The notes beneath the pieces were generated by a model, which saw nothing but the letters and a program-made list of their open reading frames with translations, was not told where the DNA came from and searched no databases. Positions 8,629-16,865 of a stretch of DNA of 60,140 nt are shown here, piece by piece. The stretch covers positions 1 to 60,140 of the forward strand of contig JBBIMW010000011.1 of NCBI GenBank assembly GCA_037444185.1, in the 5' to 3' direction. How positions within the stretch are numbered: the first letter of the stretch is position 1; the number at the start of each line of letters is the position of its first letter. The DNA is from JAILZP01 sp037444185. GTDB taxonomy: Bacteria > Bacillota > Desulfotomaculia > Desulfotomaculales > Desulfocucumaceae. A program made the translations under genes and the position numbers.

Positions 8629-9471
8629 TTAAGCCGTGGCTGTGGCTATGACCAGGCAGCCCGGCAAATCCAGGCGGGAAGCCACAAAACGGGCCTCCTC
8701 TGGATCGGCGCACAGCCCGAACACGGCGGGCCCGCTGCCGCTCATCAGGGAGCCGGTCGCCCCGGCGGCCACCAGCGCCGACTTTAATTCCAGTATTTCA
8801 GGGTGCAGGGACACAGTCACCCTTTCCAGCACATTGCCCATCAGGCCGGCCACGGACCGGAGGTCCCCCTCCCCAACGGCCTTTGCCAGAGCCGCTGTAT
8901 CGGGGCGGGGGCCGGGGGGAAAATGGTCGTACAAGGTGTATACCCTGGCGGTGGAAACCCCGAAGGGGGGTTTTACCAGCACCACGCCCCGGCCCGAAAA
9001 AGGCGGCAGCGGCGTCAACACCTCGCCCCTTCCTCCGGCCAGGGCTGTTTTAGCCAGCAGGCAAAAAGGCACGTCGGACCCAATCATAGCACCCACCCTG
9101 AAGAGCTCATCCTCAGTGGCGCCCAATTCCCACAGCCGGTCCAACAGCCTGATGGCCGCCGCCGCGTCGGCGGACCCGCCGGCCAGCCCCGCCGCCACGG
9201 GAATGTTTTTGCTGATAACTATACGGGCCCCGGCGTCCAGGCCGCGCACCCCGCGGAGCAGCTCCGCCGCCTTGAAAACAATATTTTCTGCGCCCCGGGG
9301 AACTTCCGGGTGGTTGCATTCAACCGATATTCCATTTTTTTGGTGGTCCGCCGCCAGCACATCGTGCAGATCCAGTGCCTGCATCACCGTATGGATCTCG
9401 TGATACCCATCGTCCCGCACACCCAGAACATCCAGGGCCAGGTTTATTTTTGCCCGGGCAATGGCCTCCAT
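8629..9471 (-). CDS. ispE: 4-diphosphocytidyl-2-C-methyl-D-erythritol kinase
   Basis: IspE phosphorylates CDP-methylerythritol in the MEP route to isoprenoids. The product of about 280 residues shows ARAKINLALDVLGVRDDGYHEI at the N terminus, the GHMP-kinase ATP loop PVAAGLAGGSADAAAAIRLL near residue 95, and GSGPAVFGLC near the C terminus. Two ATG codons are possible. I favour 9471 because GGAG is 8 nt before it but only 2 nt before the one at 9477. ispE upstream of spoVG is the usual order. Confidence 0.95.
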   Translation of the reverse strand: MEAIARAKINLALDVLGVRDDGYHEIHTVMQALDLHDVLAADHQKNGISVECNHPEVPRGAENIVFKAAELLRGVRGLDAGARIVISKNIPVAAGLAGGSADAAAAIRLLDRLWELGATEDELFRVGAMIGSDVPFCLLAKTALAGGRGEVLTPLPPFSGRGVVLVKPPFGVSTARVYTLYDHFPPGPRPDTAALAKAVGEGDLRSVAGLMGNVLERVTVSLHPEILELKSALVAAGATGSLMSGSGPAVFGLCADPEEARFVASRLDLPGCLVIATATA

Positions 9472-9660
9472 AGACATTACTCCAGTAAAAGCACTTCTTG
9501 ATTCCGGCGTCCGTAGGGCCGCTTTTTAATAAATACCCCTTAAAAAACAATTTCCCTTCAACACCGCGATCATATTTTTACCGGCATAACATGCCTGTCA
9601 CATTCCGCCGGGCAAAATAATAAATTGTATTTTAAAGCCGGACTGCGGGAGTGATGGCTT

Positions 9661-10227
9661 ATGCGCGGGGCGACGACCGGAATCGAATCCGGAACGCGCC
9701 TGGAAATTTTCAGGGCGGGCCGCAGGCTCAGCTATTTTGCCGGACATCAAAATGTGAGAACGTACCCGGTGGCTGTGGGAAAGCCGTCGACCCCGACTCC
9801 ATTGGGCGTGTACAAAGTGATGAACAAGATCATCAACCCCGGGGGAGTGCTGGGAACACGATGGATGGGCCTTAACGTCCCGGCCGGCAACTACGGCATA
9901 CACGGCACCAACAACCCCTCCTCCATAGGAAAATTCATATCCAACGGCTGCATCCGGATGCACAACAGCGATGTGGAGGCACTGTTCCCCATGGTCACCA
10001 TCGGCACCCCGGTAATAATCACCGACCGCACCGGCGGCGGGCATTCCGGACAGCCGGACACCGCACCGGCAGGGGAGATAGAAACCTATCTGGTAAAGCC
10101 GGGGGACACATTGTGGAAAATATCCCGGATGTACAACATCCCGGTGGACGTCATCGTCAAGGCCAATAATATCGCTAACCCGGATGTTCTATCCCCGGGA
10201 CAGGTATTGACATTGCCCTTTAAATAG
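9661..10227 (+). CDS. L,D-transpeptidase (YkuD) with C-terminal LysM domain
   Basis: YkuD enzymes cross-link peptidoglycan through 3-3 bonds. The 188-residue protein has the catalytic motif HGTNNPSSIG...SNGCIRM, with the nucleophile Cys near residue 96, and then a C-terminal LysM repeat from about residue 140 (YLVKPGDTLWKISRMYNIPVDVI, LSPGQVLTLPF). The domain order is the reverse of B. subtilis YkuD, which has LysM first. No signal peptide is visible, so it may act from the mother cell on spore cortex or be exported by another route. An in-frame TGA just upstream fixes the ATG at 9661. Confidence 0.88.
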   Translation: MRGATTGIESGTRLEIFRAGRRLSYFAGHQNVRTYPVAVGKPSTPTPLGVYKVMNKIINPGGVLGTRWMGLNVPAGNYGIHGTNNPSSIGKFISNGCIRMHNSDVEALFPMVTIGTPVIITDRTGGGHSGQPDTAPAGEIETYLVKPGDTLWKISRMYNIPVDVIVKANNIANPDVLSPGQVLTLPFK

Positions 10228-10243
10228 CTTACACTGCATTCCT

Positions 10244-10325
10244 CATTCTGTCAGAAGACCGAATGGACCGGGCGGGAGGAAATTTTTATCTTCTGAGCCA
10301 CCCCGGGCGTCGTGGGGGCCTGACC
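10244..10325. repeat. Dispersed intergenic repeat, CATTCTGTC type (copy near 10.2 kb)
   Basis: The stretch begins CATTCTGTCAGAAGACCGAATGG and continues with a G-rich segment and AATTTTTATCTT. The same arrangement recurs at 55919-55965. Arms CATTCTGTC and GACCGAATG form an imperfect hairpin. A GC-rich tail (CCCCGGGCG) follows. It lies between the L,D-transpeptidase (+) and the transporter (-) and may also work as a convergent terminator. Confidence 0.6.
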
Positions 10326-10342
10326 CGAAACGGCCCGTAAAA

Positions 10343-10789
10343 TCACTCGCGCAGTAACAGCCAGGCGCCTCCCGCCATAAGCAGCGTCCCTCCCACCCGG
10401 CACCAGTTGAAGGGCATTTTGTCCATGCCGAAAAGCCCCAGGTGGTCTATCACTGCGGCGGTAAAAACCTGCCCCAGTATGATGGCGGTGGTGGCCGGGG
10501 CCACCCCCACCTTTGGGATGCTCTTCATTACCCCGTAAACAATGATCACCCCCATAACCCCACCCAGATAGCTGTACAGGGGCGCCTGACCCAAAAGTTC
10601 CATCTTCAGATGGCCCAGCCGGAATACAAAAAGCAGCAGCGATACTAATACCAATCCCACCACATGAACCACGAAGGCGGTTTCCAGAAGCCCCAACACC
10701 TTGCTCAGTGAAGCGTTCAGCGTCCCCTGGAAGGCCATGGTCATCCCGGAACCGGCCGCAATCAAAAGGGCCAGCAGCCTGATACCCAC
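10343..10789 (-). CDS. Small DMT-superfamily membrane protein, YdcZ/DUF606 type
   Basis: The 148-residue protein is almost entirely hydrophobic with about five transmembrane segments, starting GIRLLALLIAAGSGMTMAFQGT and ending GGTLLMAGGAWLLLRE. The motif QGTLNASLSKVLGLLETAFVVH is typical of the YdcZ family, half-size members of the drug/metabolite transporter superfamily. The start is a GTG preceded by AAGGGGGA. The substrate is unknown. It is a single gene with no partner of the same family. Confidence 0.85.
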   Translation of the reverse strand: MGIRLLALLIAAGSGMTMAFQGTLNASLSKVLGLLETAFVVHVVGLVLVSLLLFVFRLGHLKMELLGQAPLYSYLGGVMGVIIVYGVMKSIPKVGVAPATTAIILGQVFTAAVIDHLGLFGMDKMPFNWCRVGGTLLMAGGAWLLLRE

Positions 10790-10905
10790 ACAAATCCCCC
10801 TTCAGCATTTTATTTCCCGTAAAATACAGAGGGGAAAAAATACCCCCATGGGGGTATTTTTTGTTGGCCCATCCTTGTAATATGCATTTTCCGGAATTTT
10901 ATTTT

Positions 10906-11409
10906 TTATCCCAGCCTCCGGTCCCAGGTTAAAACATTTCCCTGCCCGCCTTCCACCTTCTTTTCCCCGGCCGGAGCTTTGGGGCCCTCGGGGCGGGGAA
11001 AAAAGGGTTGCCTGCTTCTCTCCCCCGGAGGGGATCCCTGGGGCGGCTGCATTATGTTGTTCAACACAGCCAGCAACAAGGCAGTCTCCGGCCTCTGCCC
11101 CCGGGAACCCAAAAGGCTCAGCAGCAGTGCGGGATTTATACCGGAAGGACCTGTCCGGCCCGCCTGCGGAGTCTGTCCTTCCGCCAGCATCTTAAAAAGG
11201 GCGCCCAGCAACGGGTCTTCCCCGGCGTTTTCAGCACGCGAAGGCCCGGCGGCCCAATGTTTGTTAATGGCGCTGATGATGCCCGTCAAATTGACCAGGC
11301 TGATTACAATCATGGCATCATATTTGTCGGCTTTTTCCCCCCAGCGGGACTCCAGCAGACGATGAATTATACTTTCAATATTGACCCCGCCCGTACTTGT
11401 GTTTGTCAT
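10906..11409 (-). CDS. Unknown protein, second of a tandem paralogous pair
   Basis: Not a family I recognise. The 167-residue product has an N-terminal helix (IESIIHRLLESRWGEKAD), a hydrophobic stretch IVISLVNLTGIISAINKHW at about residues 35-53, short leucine-rich motifs INPALLLSLLG and LLLAVLNNIMQPP, and a Pro/Gly/Lys-rich tail. The preceding gene shows the same order of motifs. The start ATG overlaps the stop of that gene by 4 nt and follows GGGAGG, so the two are co-translated. Neighbouring genes encode spore and envelope proteins. Confidence 0.7.
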   Translation of the reverse strand: MTNTSTGGVNIESIIHRLLESRWGEKADKYDAMIVISLVNLTGIISAINKHWAAGPSRAENAGEDPLLGALFKMLAEGQTPQAGRTGPSGINPALLLSLLGSRGQRPETALLLAVLNNIMQPPQGSPPGERSRQPFFPRPEGPKAPAGEKKVEGGQGNVLTWDRRLG

Positions 11410-11783
11410 TGACAGTCCTCCCGGGCAACAGATTTTTCCTTTGCCGGTTCCCCGGCCACCGGCCCCTGCGGCTGACCACCCGGGGGAGGCATAAAGTAAT
11501 GGAGCATGGACAGCAGTGTTGCCGGATCAACGGGGGGAGCCTTTTTTTCCGGCGCCTCCCCGCGCCCGCCGTCCTCCCGCCCGGCTTCCGGAACACCGGC
11601 GCCCCGCGCCTCCACGCCCGGCTTTACACCCATCTTGTGACTGATTATGTTGATAATTCCCATCAGATTAACCAGGCTCAGCATTATCAGCAAGTTACCC
11701 TGTTCCATGTTTTTTCCGCCCCCGGCCAGCAGTTGAAACATGATTTCTTCCGTACCGGCGTATTTTGCACCCTCTTCAGACAA
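11406..11783 (-). CDS. Unknown protein, first of a tandem paralogous pair
   Basis: The 125-residue product begins at a TTG codon 8 nt after AGGAGG. It has the helix TEEIMFQLLAGG, the hydrophobic segment LIMLSLVNLMGIINIISHKMG (about residues 31-51), a Gly/Glu/Ala linker, the motif VDPATLLSMLHYFMPPPGG and a charged tail. The second gene repeats these elements, which indicates duplication. The hydrophobic segment could be a single membrane helix or an amphipathic oligomerisation helix. The function is unknown. Confidence 0.68.
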   Translation of the reverse strand: MSEEGAKYAGTEEIMFQLLAGGGKNMEQGNLLIMLSLVNLMGIINIISHKMGVKPGVEARGAGVPEAGREDGGRGEAPEKKAPPVDPATLLSMLHYFMPPPGGQPQGPVAGEPAKEKSVAREDCQ

Positions 11784-11802
11784 TTTAAGGCCCTCCTTTT
11801 TG

Positions 11803-11988
11803 CAAGAAAAGCGATTTCATCGCCTAATAGCTGAAAAAAGTATCTCTTTTCTTGTTCGCTAGGGGCTACCGCCCCTTCGACGGTCGCTGAGCGTCCTGAG
11901 CACCCCGCAATCGTAAGGGGGCGCACCCCCTTACAAACCCCCATGCATAGAAAACTTATCCACAAGCAATAATGCAAGCATAGTTTCC
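11803..11988. repeat. 186-bp structured dispersed repeat, copy 1, with DnaA box
   Basis: The segment is colinear with 56022-56207 without gaps and differs at 9 positions (about 95% identity by eye). It contains a 12-bp inverted repeat, AAGAAAAGCGAT against a one-mismatch partner, a GGGGC/GCCCC hairpin, a GGTCGC/GCGTCC hairpin, and a nearly perfect 22-bp palindrome built on GTAAGGGGGCGC. A perfect DnaA box TTATCCACA lies at 11956-11964. A minus-strand reading frame crosses it, but 8 of the 9 differences change the amino acid, so I treat the element as non-coding. Confidence 0.85.
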
Positions 11989-12023
11989 TAATACATACAA
12001 AAACCCGCTCCCGCGGCCAATGG

Positions 12024-12063
12024 GCTAAAAAAAGAAGCTGTTCCGCAGGAAACAGCTTCTTTT
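12024..12063 (-). terminator. Strong terminator after the SPOCS gene pair
   Basis: A perfect 12-bp stem, AAAGAAGCTGTT / AACAGCTTCTTT (12031-12042 with 12051-12062, 8-nt loop), is followed on the minus strand by a T-run. It lies 21 nt after the gene ending at 12084. Confidence 0.85.
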
Positions 12064-12083
12064 CCTATGGAGACACATCCCCG

Positions 12084-13157
12084 TTATAATAGGCCCACGC
12101 ACTCAAAGGTGGCGTCGTCTACAACCACCTGGCAGTTGTTGGCCCCGTTCACGGGCTGCGGCACCTGCATGGCTATGCGCACCAGAGCGAAGGCCGTACC
12201 CTCCCGGACCGGGCCCACGTTCAGGCAAAACTGCCTGAAGGAGGTAGGAATCTGCTCGTCGGCCCAGGACTGGGACTGGGCGTCGATAAGATTGCCCTCT
12301 TCGTCATAGAAGGAAACCTGGGCCTCCAGGGTAAAGTCGCAGTTGGGCGGCAATATCACCAATCTCTGAGCCCAGAAGCAGAGACGGTACATATTGTCCG
12401 GCACCACTTTCCTGACGGTCTGGAATACCGCCGCCGGCAGGGAGGGATCCAGCCCCAGGCCGGCCCCAAAGCCGGTTCTGCCCTGGGCCCGGAACACATT
12501 GGTGGCGCCCCACAAAAGCGGCGTATTGCCCACCCACTGCTCGAATCCGGGATCCCTTAATATGTTTACCCCCTTGGGGCACTTTTCCGGCGTCGGGCAG
12601 ACCTGCACGAATATCTGACGCTGCTCCACGGCCTTCACCCGGATCAGTATCACCCCGGTCTGCTGCAGCCGGCTGGCCCGCACCAAGTCCCAGGTGACAT
12701 CGGCCCTTTTGCCGTGGAACTGGATTTCCACGTCATCCACATCGATTACCGGCTCCGGCTCCGGCATGTCGATGGTCTTAGTGAAGGGAATGTCCTCTCC
12801 CACGTGTTTTACCACATCTTCCTGGTTGACATAGAAAATCTGCTTGTGCAACACACCGTGCACGATCACCTTTTTTAGGAAGGCTCTGCCGGCAGGCATT
12901 CCGTGGGCCCAAAAATGGGGCCACTTCTTGGAAATACTGATATTCCAAGAGGATTCGCTCTCGTGAACAAACACCGGGTCGGCTTCCAGGTTCGTCACCG
13001 TCACGTCGATATGGTCGATTTTCTTGGCCAGCTCGGGAAGGCAGAAGGTGGTATCCACCACCACCTGCGCCTCCGCAGTTTCGGCGATGACTACGGGCAC
13101 TTTGATTTTTACGCATCTTACTATATCCGGCTCGGTGAACATAAACTCAATGGGCAT
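12084..13157 (-). CDS. SPOCS (DUF3794) protein with C-terminal jelly-roll-like domain
   Basis: DUF3794/SPOCS domains occur in spore cortex and coat morphogenetic proteins such as SpoVID. In this 357-residue protein the N-terminal ~200 residues look like SPOCS material (VIVHGVLHKQIFYVNQEDVVKHVGEDIPF near residue 95, IDVDDVEIQFHGKRADVTWD). Residues ~218-357 resemble a carbohydrate-binding jelly roll (NILRDPGFEQW, YRLCFWAQRL, VVVDDATFECVG). There is no signal peptide, as expected for mother-cell coat proteins. It follows the 3-SPOCS/LysM gene by 28 nt and ends at a strong terminator. Confidence 0.8.
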   Translation of the reverse strand: MPIEFMFTEPDIVRCVKIKVPVVIAETAEAQVVVDTTFCLPELAKKIDHIDVTVTNLEADPVFVHESESSWNISISKKWPHFWAHGMPAGRAFLKKVIVHGVLHKQIFYVNQEDVVKHVGEDIPFTKTIDMPEPEPVIDVDDVEIQFHGKRADVTWDLVRASRLQQTGVILIRVKAVEQRQIFVQVCPTPEKCPKGVNILRDPGFEQWVGNTPLLWGATNVFRAQGRTGFGAGLGLDPSLPAAVFQTVRKVVPDNMYRLCFWAQRLVILPPNCDFTLEAQVSFYDEEGNLIDAQSQSWADEQIPTSFRQFCLNVGPVREGTAFALVRIAMQVPQPVNGANNCQVVVDDATFECVGLL

Positions 13158-13185
13158 GCTTAAACCTCCTTTATACTAAAAGTTA

Positions 13186-14763
13186 TTACCCTTTGGCCAC
13201 ACAGGGCACATTGATCACCATTCCCGGCCTGATGTCGTTGGGGTTGGGAATCTGTGGATTGGCGGCCTTCATATCATTCAGGGAAACACCGTAAGTCCTG
13301 CCGATGGTGTAAAGGGTATCTCCCTGCTTGACAACATACTCAATGGTCTGGCCCGGCGGACACGGAGTGGGGGTGGGCGCCACCGTGGGGACCGGTGAAA
13401 CCGATGTCAGCACGTCCCTCTGCATTGTCCTGGTCACCCTGGCCGTGACTTTGAGAACCACTTCCACCGTTATCTCACAACCTTTGGCGCCGGCGGTGAC
13501 AAACTCAACGCCGGTTTTGACCTCAACGTCCATATCCTCCCGGGCCCCCATCACCTCCACAAAGGTGCGGAAGGGGATTTTCCGGTGCATGGCGTGAACC
13601 GACTGATCCGTCTCAGCGGCCACATAGACAATCTGTACATCTACATTGCCGCTGACAATAACCTTGTCCCTGAGCACCTTCGTTTCGTCGACCGTGACCT
13701 TATCCACTGTGGTTTGAAGTATTTTCTGCACGTCGGGCTTGGGATCCGGAGTTTCAAAGGTGTCCTTGATAATCACCTGGCTCGAGTTCTCTCCCACCAG
13801 ACTGTCTACCCGCAGCGTGGTAAAGGTGCCCTGGACATTGGGACAGTTCATCAGCCCGGTGATGGCCCTTACCCTGCGCATTTGGACCACACTGGCGGTA
13901 AGCTTCAAGACTATGTCCGCCCTCATGCGGAAGCTATGGGAAGTCTTGACCTGTTCGGCGTCGGCGCTCTCCACCGCCACATCCACCTTTACGTCCATTC
14001 CCGGCATGGCTCCGGGCACTTCTACAAAGTCACTGAATTTGAGGGTCTGATGCAGGCTATGTACCGGTTGGTCCGGAAGCATTCCAACATAAAGCACGGT
14101 TATGGTGGCGGCGCCATCCACAATAACCTTGTTTCTGAGGAGCTTGGTACCCGTCACTTCCACTTTTACGTCAACGTCCAATACCTTCTCCACATCCGGC
14201 TTCTCCCTGGGAACGTCGAAAAACTCACTGATCATTACCTGTTTTTTGCCGGTGGCCACCACGTCATCCACTGAAATATCCTCGGTCTCACAGTTGCAGC
14301 CGGCGGGACACTGGGTGACGATGTCGATATCCATAACTTCGCTGACCTTCGCGGACACTTCAAGTACTGCGACCACATCGAATCTTCTGGGATGACCCGC
14401 CTGACGGGTGACACTCACATCCTCCACGTTAATATCCACATCAACGTCCATCCCCGGCAGCGCACCCGGTACATCCACAAAAGTGGTGAAATTAATCTGG
14501 CTGTGGAAATGATGGACCGACTGAGCCGGCTCAAAGGCAACGTAGACTATCTGCAATGTCAAGGTGCCCTCAACAATGACCTTGTCGGGCACTACCCGAA
14601 CACTTCTAACCTTGACCGACTTATCCACCGACAGAACTTTTTCCACATCCGGCTTGGGGTCCGGCAAAACAACAGTGCCCCTTACAACGGTCTGTATGGT
14701 GTTTTCACTTACCACCTGGTCAACCCGAAGCCTTTCTGTGCCCGGTGCAACGGTTCCCACCAT
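13186..14763 (-). CDS. Spore-surface protein with three SPOCS (DUF3794) repeats and a LysM domain
   Basis: The 525-residue product contains three repeats of about 150 residues. Each carries a block such as DPKPDVEKVLSVDKSVKV, KVIVEGTLTLQIVYV, SVHHFHSQINFTTFVDVPGA, GMDVDVDINVEDV. The last ~55 residues form a LysM domain (EYVVKQGDTLYTIGRTYGVSLNDM, IRPGMVINVPC). This layout resembles spore envelope assembly proteins that bind cortex peptidoglycan through LysM. The start follows AAAGGAGGAAG. It leads a two-gene unit with the SPOCS/jelly-roll gene. Confidence 0.88.
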   Translation of the reverse strand: MVGTVAPGTERLRVDQVVSENTIQTVVRGTVVLPDPKPDVEKVLSVDKSVKVRSVRVVPDKVIVEGTLTLQIVYVAFEPAQSVHHFHSQINFTTFVDVPGALPGMDVDVDINVEDVSVTRQAGHPRRFDVVAVLEVSAKVSEVMDIDIVTQCPAGCNCETEDISVDDVVATGKKQVMISEFFDVPREKPDVEKVLDVDVKVEVTGTKLLRNKVIVDGAATITVLYVGMLPDQPVHSLHQTLKFSDFVEVPGAMPGMDVKVDVAVESADAEQVKTSHSFRMRADIVLKLTASVVQMRRVRAITGLMNCPNVQGTFTTLRVDSLVGENSSQVIIKDTFETPDPKPDVQKILQTTVDKVTVDETKVLRDKVIVSGNVDVQIVYVAAETDQSVHAMHRKIPFRTFVEVMGAREDMDVEVKTGVEFVTAGAKGCEITVEVVLKVTARVTRTMQRDVLTSVSPVPTVAPTPTPCPPGQTIEYVVKQGDTLYTIGRTYGVSLNDMKAANPQIPNPNDIRPGMVINVPCVAKG

Positions 14764-14986
14764 GCGCTCTTCCTCCTTTCAAGGCCGGTCTGTTTATAGC
14801 CGTTCTATATATATATATGAGATGTCCCCTGCAATGTGCAAATCTGGCTGACAAAGGCTATATTAAAAGATAAATTATTACCCTCCCTTCATGTTTGGTT
14901 AAAACAGGAAAATGGGCGGGGGCAATATGAAAACACAGCACTTCTTTAATATATTTATACTGATTGAAAAAAATAACAGTGACTTT

Positions 14987-15014
14987 AATAAAAAAGCCGC
15001 CCTGACGGGCGGCT
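14987..15014 (-). terminator. Terminator after the small Cys-containing protein
   Basis: On the minus strand AGCCGCCC / GGGCGGCT (14995-15002 with 15007-15014) closes a 4-nt loop and is followed by TTTTTT. It lies 18 nt downstream of the gene ending at 15033. Confidence 0.8.
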
Positions 15015-15032
15015 GGAATCCAGGTTTTTTCT

Positions 15033-15206
15033 CTATTCTTTTTCTTCTTTTTGCAGCGCATTTCTATAAGGACAGAGTTCATCCAGTTTCTTTTCTTCAA
15101 GGCCGCACCCCCAGTGGTCATAGCCCGCCACGAACCGGCGGTGGCTGCACCACGTGCAAAAGGTATGGGTAATCTGCCCCTGTGTCATATCCTTTACTTT
15201 TGTCAT
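15033..15206 (-). CDS. Small cysteine-containing protein, unknown
   Basis: The 57-residue product starts at an ATG preceded by GGGAGGAG and is followed by its own terminator, so it is probably real. It has four Cys: a CTWC pair near residues 18-21, then Cys in GCG and in LCPYR. They could bind a metal. I recognise no family. It stands alone between the SPOCS genes and the CAP-domain gene. Confidence 0.6.
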   Translation of the reverse strand: MTKVKDMTQGQITHTFCTWCSHRRFVAGYDHWGCGLEEKKLDELCPYRNALQKEEKE

Positions 15207-15392
15207 TTCTCCACTCCTCCCGTGCAAGAATAACTTAACCGGAAAACGGTAATTTATATTTTCTGCTTCCCGGCGTCAAATCCTGCCCGGAACCCGGGTG
15301 CCTTAAGTTATTCTCATGCACCCGCCCAAGTCTACCGCCTTGGCCCCTGGCCTGTTTACCATACCCGGCCAACCAAATTGGCAAACACCCCC

Positions 15393-16865
15393 TCAAATAA
15401 ACATTTGCACAAACATCTTACCGTAAGGTCCCCCGTTCAGTATTCCTATCCCCGCTTCCTTAAAGCCGGCGTTAAGTATGTTGGCGCGGTGGCCCGGGGA
15501 ATTCATCAAATTGATGTGGGCGACATCCACCGCCGGCGCCCCCGCCAAGTTTTCACCGGCGGTGCGGTAACTGACTCCGAAACTTCTCATCATATCGAAG
15601 GGACTGCCGTAAGTGGGAGAGGTGTGGCTGAAATAGTTCCTGTCGATCATATCCCTGGCCTTCAACCTGGCCACTTCGGTGAGTTTTGTGTTGGCCTTCA
15701 GCGGCGCCAGCCCGTTTTTGGCCCTTTCCGAGTTGACCAAATTCAACATCCTCTGCTCCTCTGCGGTCAGCCCGGCGGTTACCTGCTCTGCGACTCCCGG
15801 ACCACCGGGATTCGGCATTGCCCCGGCCAAAGGCGCCGGAGGCTTAACGGAGGGGGATGAAGGCCGGGACAGCCCGTCGTCGGTGTATATCTGGACGATG
15901 TACCTGTGGCTTCCCTTTACAGCTATGCCTATCCCCACCCGCTGGTATTTGGGGTTGAGAATATTGGCCCGGTTGCCGGGGGAATTCATCAGGGCTCCGT
16001 GTGCCCTGGTCACCGAGGTGGAGAGGGCCAGGCACTCCCCGGCGCTGGTATATTTGACCCCGAATCCGTTCAGCATGTCCCGGAATGTTCCGTATTTGGG
16101 CGAAGTGTGGGCAAAATAATTATTTTCCACAAAATCCTTGGCCTTGAGCCTGGCCATCTTGAAGATCAGGCTGTCCGGGCTGACCCGGGGCAGCCCGTTC
16201 CTGGCGCGTTCCTGGTTAATCAGTTGCACCATCAGTATTTCTTCGGCGGAAAGGTCCCCGGCCGCATCGGAGGACTGTCCCGGCTGCTGCGGCTGCCGGG
16301 GCGCGCTGCCGGTCCCGTCCGGTATATTGGCCGGCGCTGAAGCCTCCCTTTGCCCTCCGGTGAAAATCTGCACGCAGTATCTGTAGCCGCCTGAAACCAC
16401 AATGCCTATTCCCGCCCGGTCGTAATTCTTGTTCAGTATGTTTGCCCGGTGTCCGGGTGATTCCATCAGCGCCTTGTGGGCGCTGGCCACCGATGGCGCC
16501 ATGGCCAGGTTTTCCCCGGCGAAGGAATAGCTTACGCCGAACCTTTTCATCATGTCAAAGGGGCTGCCGTAAGTGGGTGAATTATGGTCGAAATAGCGGT
16601 TGTCCACCATATCCCGGGCTTTCAGCCTGGCCAGCTTGACCAGGGCGGAATCAGACTGAAGGCCGTCAAGTCCCGCCGCGGCCCTTTCCCGGTTCACCAA
16701 GTCAAGCATTTGCTGCTCCTCGGCTGCAAGGGGGACCGAATCCACCCCCAGCACCGGCACGCCCTCCACATCCGGCGGCCCGTCCGCGGCAAAAGCCGCT
16801 GCGGCGGCGCACAACACCAAAACCACAAGAAGCAGGCCGGTAACCAGACACTTTCTGCTGTACAT
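15393..16865 (-). CDS. Secreted protein with three CAP/SCP (YkwD-like) domains
   Basis: The 490-residue protein has a Sec signal peptide (MYSRKCLVTGLLLVVLVLCAAAAAFA, charged then hydrophobic, written here in two parts for its ends) and three tandem CAP domains beginning near residues 48, 205 and 365. Each carries the family blocks MLDLVNRERAAAGL-like, LARLKARDMVDNRYFDHNSP-like, FAGENLA-like and SPGHRANILN-like. Single-domain YkwD/SafA-associated homologues are common in spore formers, and their biochemical role is unknown. Inter-domain linkers are Pro/Gly/Ser-rich. The three copies differ enough to be an old duplication. No LysM or anchor is seen. Confidence 0.9.
   Translation of the reverse strand: MYSRKCLVTGLLLVVLVLCAAAAAFAADGPPDVEGVPVLGVDSVPLAAEEQQMLDLVNRERAAAGLDGLQSDSALVKLARLKARDMVDNRYFDHNSPTYGSPFDMMKRFGVSYSFAGENLAMAPSVASAHKALMESPGHRANILNKNYDRAGIGIVVSGGYRYCVQIFTGGQREASAPANIPDGTGSAPRQPQQPGQSSDAAGDLSAEEILMVQLINQERARNGLPRVSPDSLIFKMARLKAKDFVENNYFAHTSPKYGTFRDMLNGFGVKYTSAGECLALSTSVTRAHGALMNSPGNRANILNPKYQRVGIGIAVKGSHRYIVQIYTDDGLSRPSSPSVKPPAPLAGAMPNPGGPGVAEQVTAGLTAEEQRMLNLVNSERAKNGLAPLKANTKLTEVARLKARDMIDRNYFSHTSPTYGSPFDMMRSFGVSYRTAGENLAGAPAVDVAHINLMNSPGHRANILNAGFKEAGIGILNGGPYGKMFVQMFI

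Noticed and set aside
11956..11964. DnaA box as a sign of the replication origin
   Set aside because: Only one box per repeat copy is present, with no cluster, no AT-rich unwinding region and no dnaA or dnaN gene nearby.
11687..11977. Minus-strand reading frame of 96 codons through the 186-bp repeat (and its 70-codon counterpart at 55984-56196)
   Set aside because: The two copies differ mostly at amino-acid-changing positions, the shared part ends at the repeat boundary in unrelated tails, and hairpins explain the conservation better.
14858..15121. Minus-strand frame of 87 codons next to the SPOCS genes
   Set aside because: It runs through the terminator at 14987-15014 and overlaps the better-supported 57-residue gene. 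It has no ribosome-binding site.
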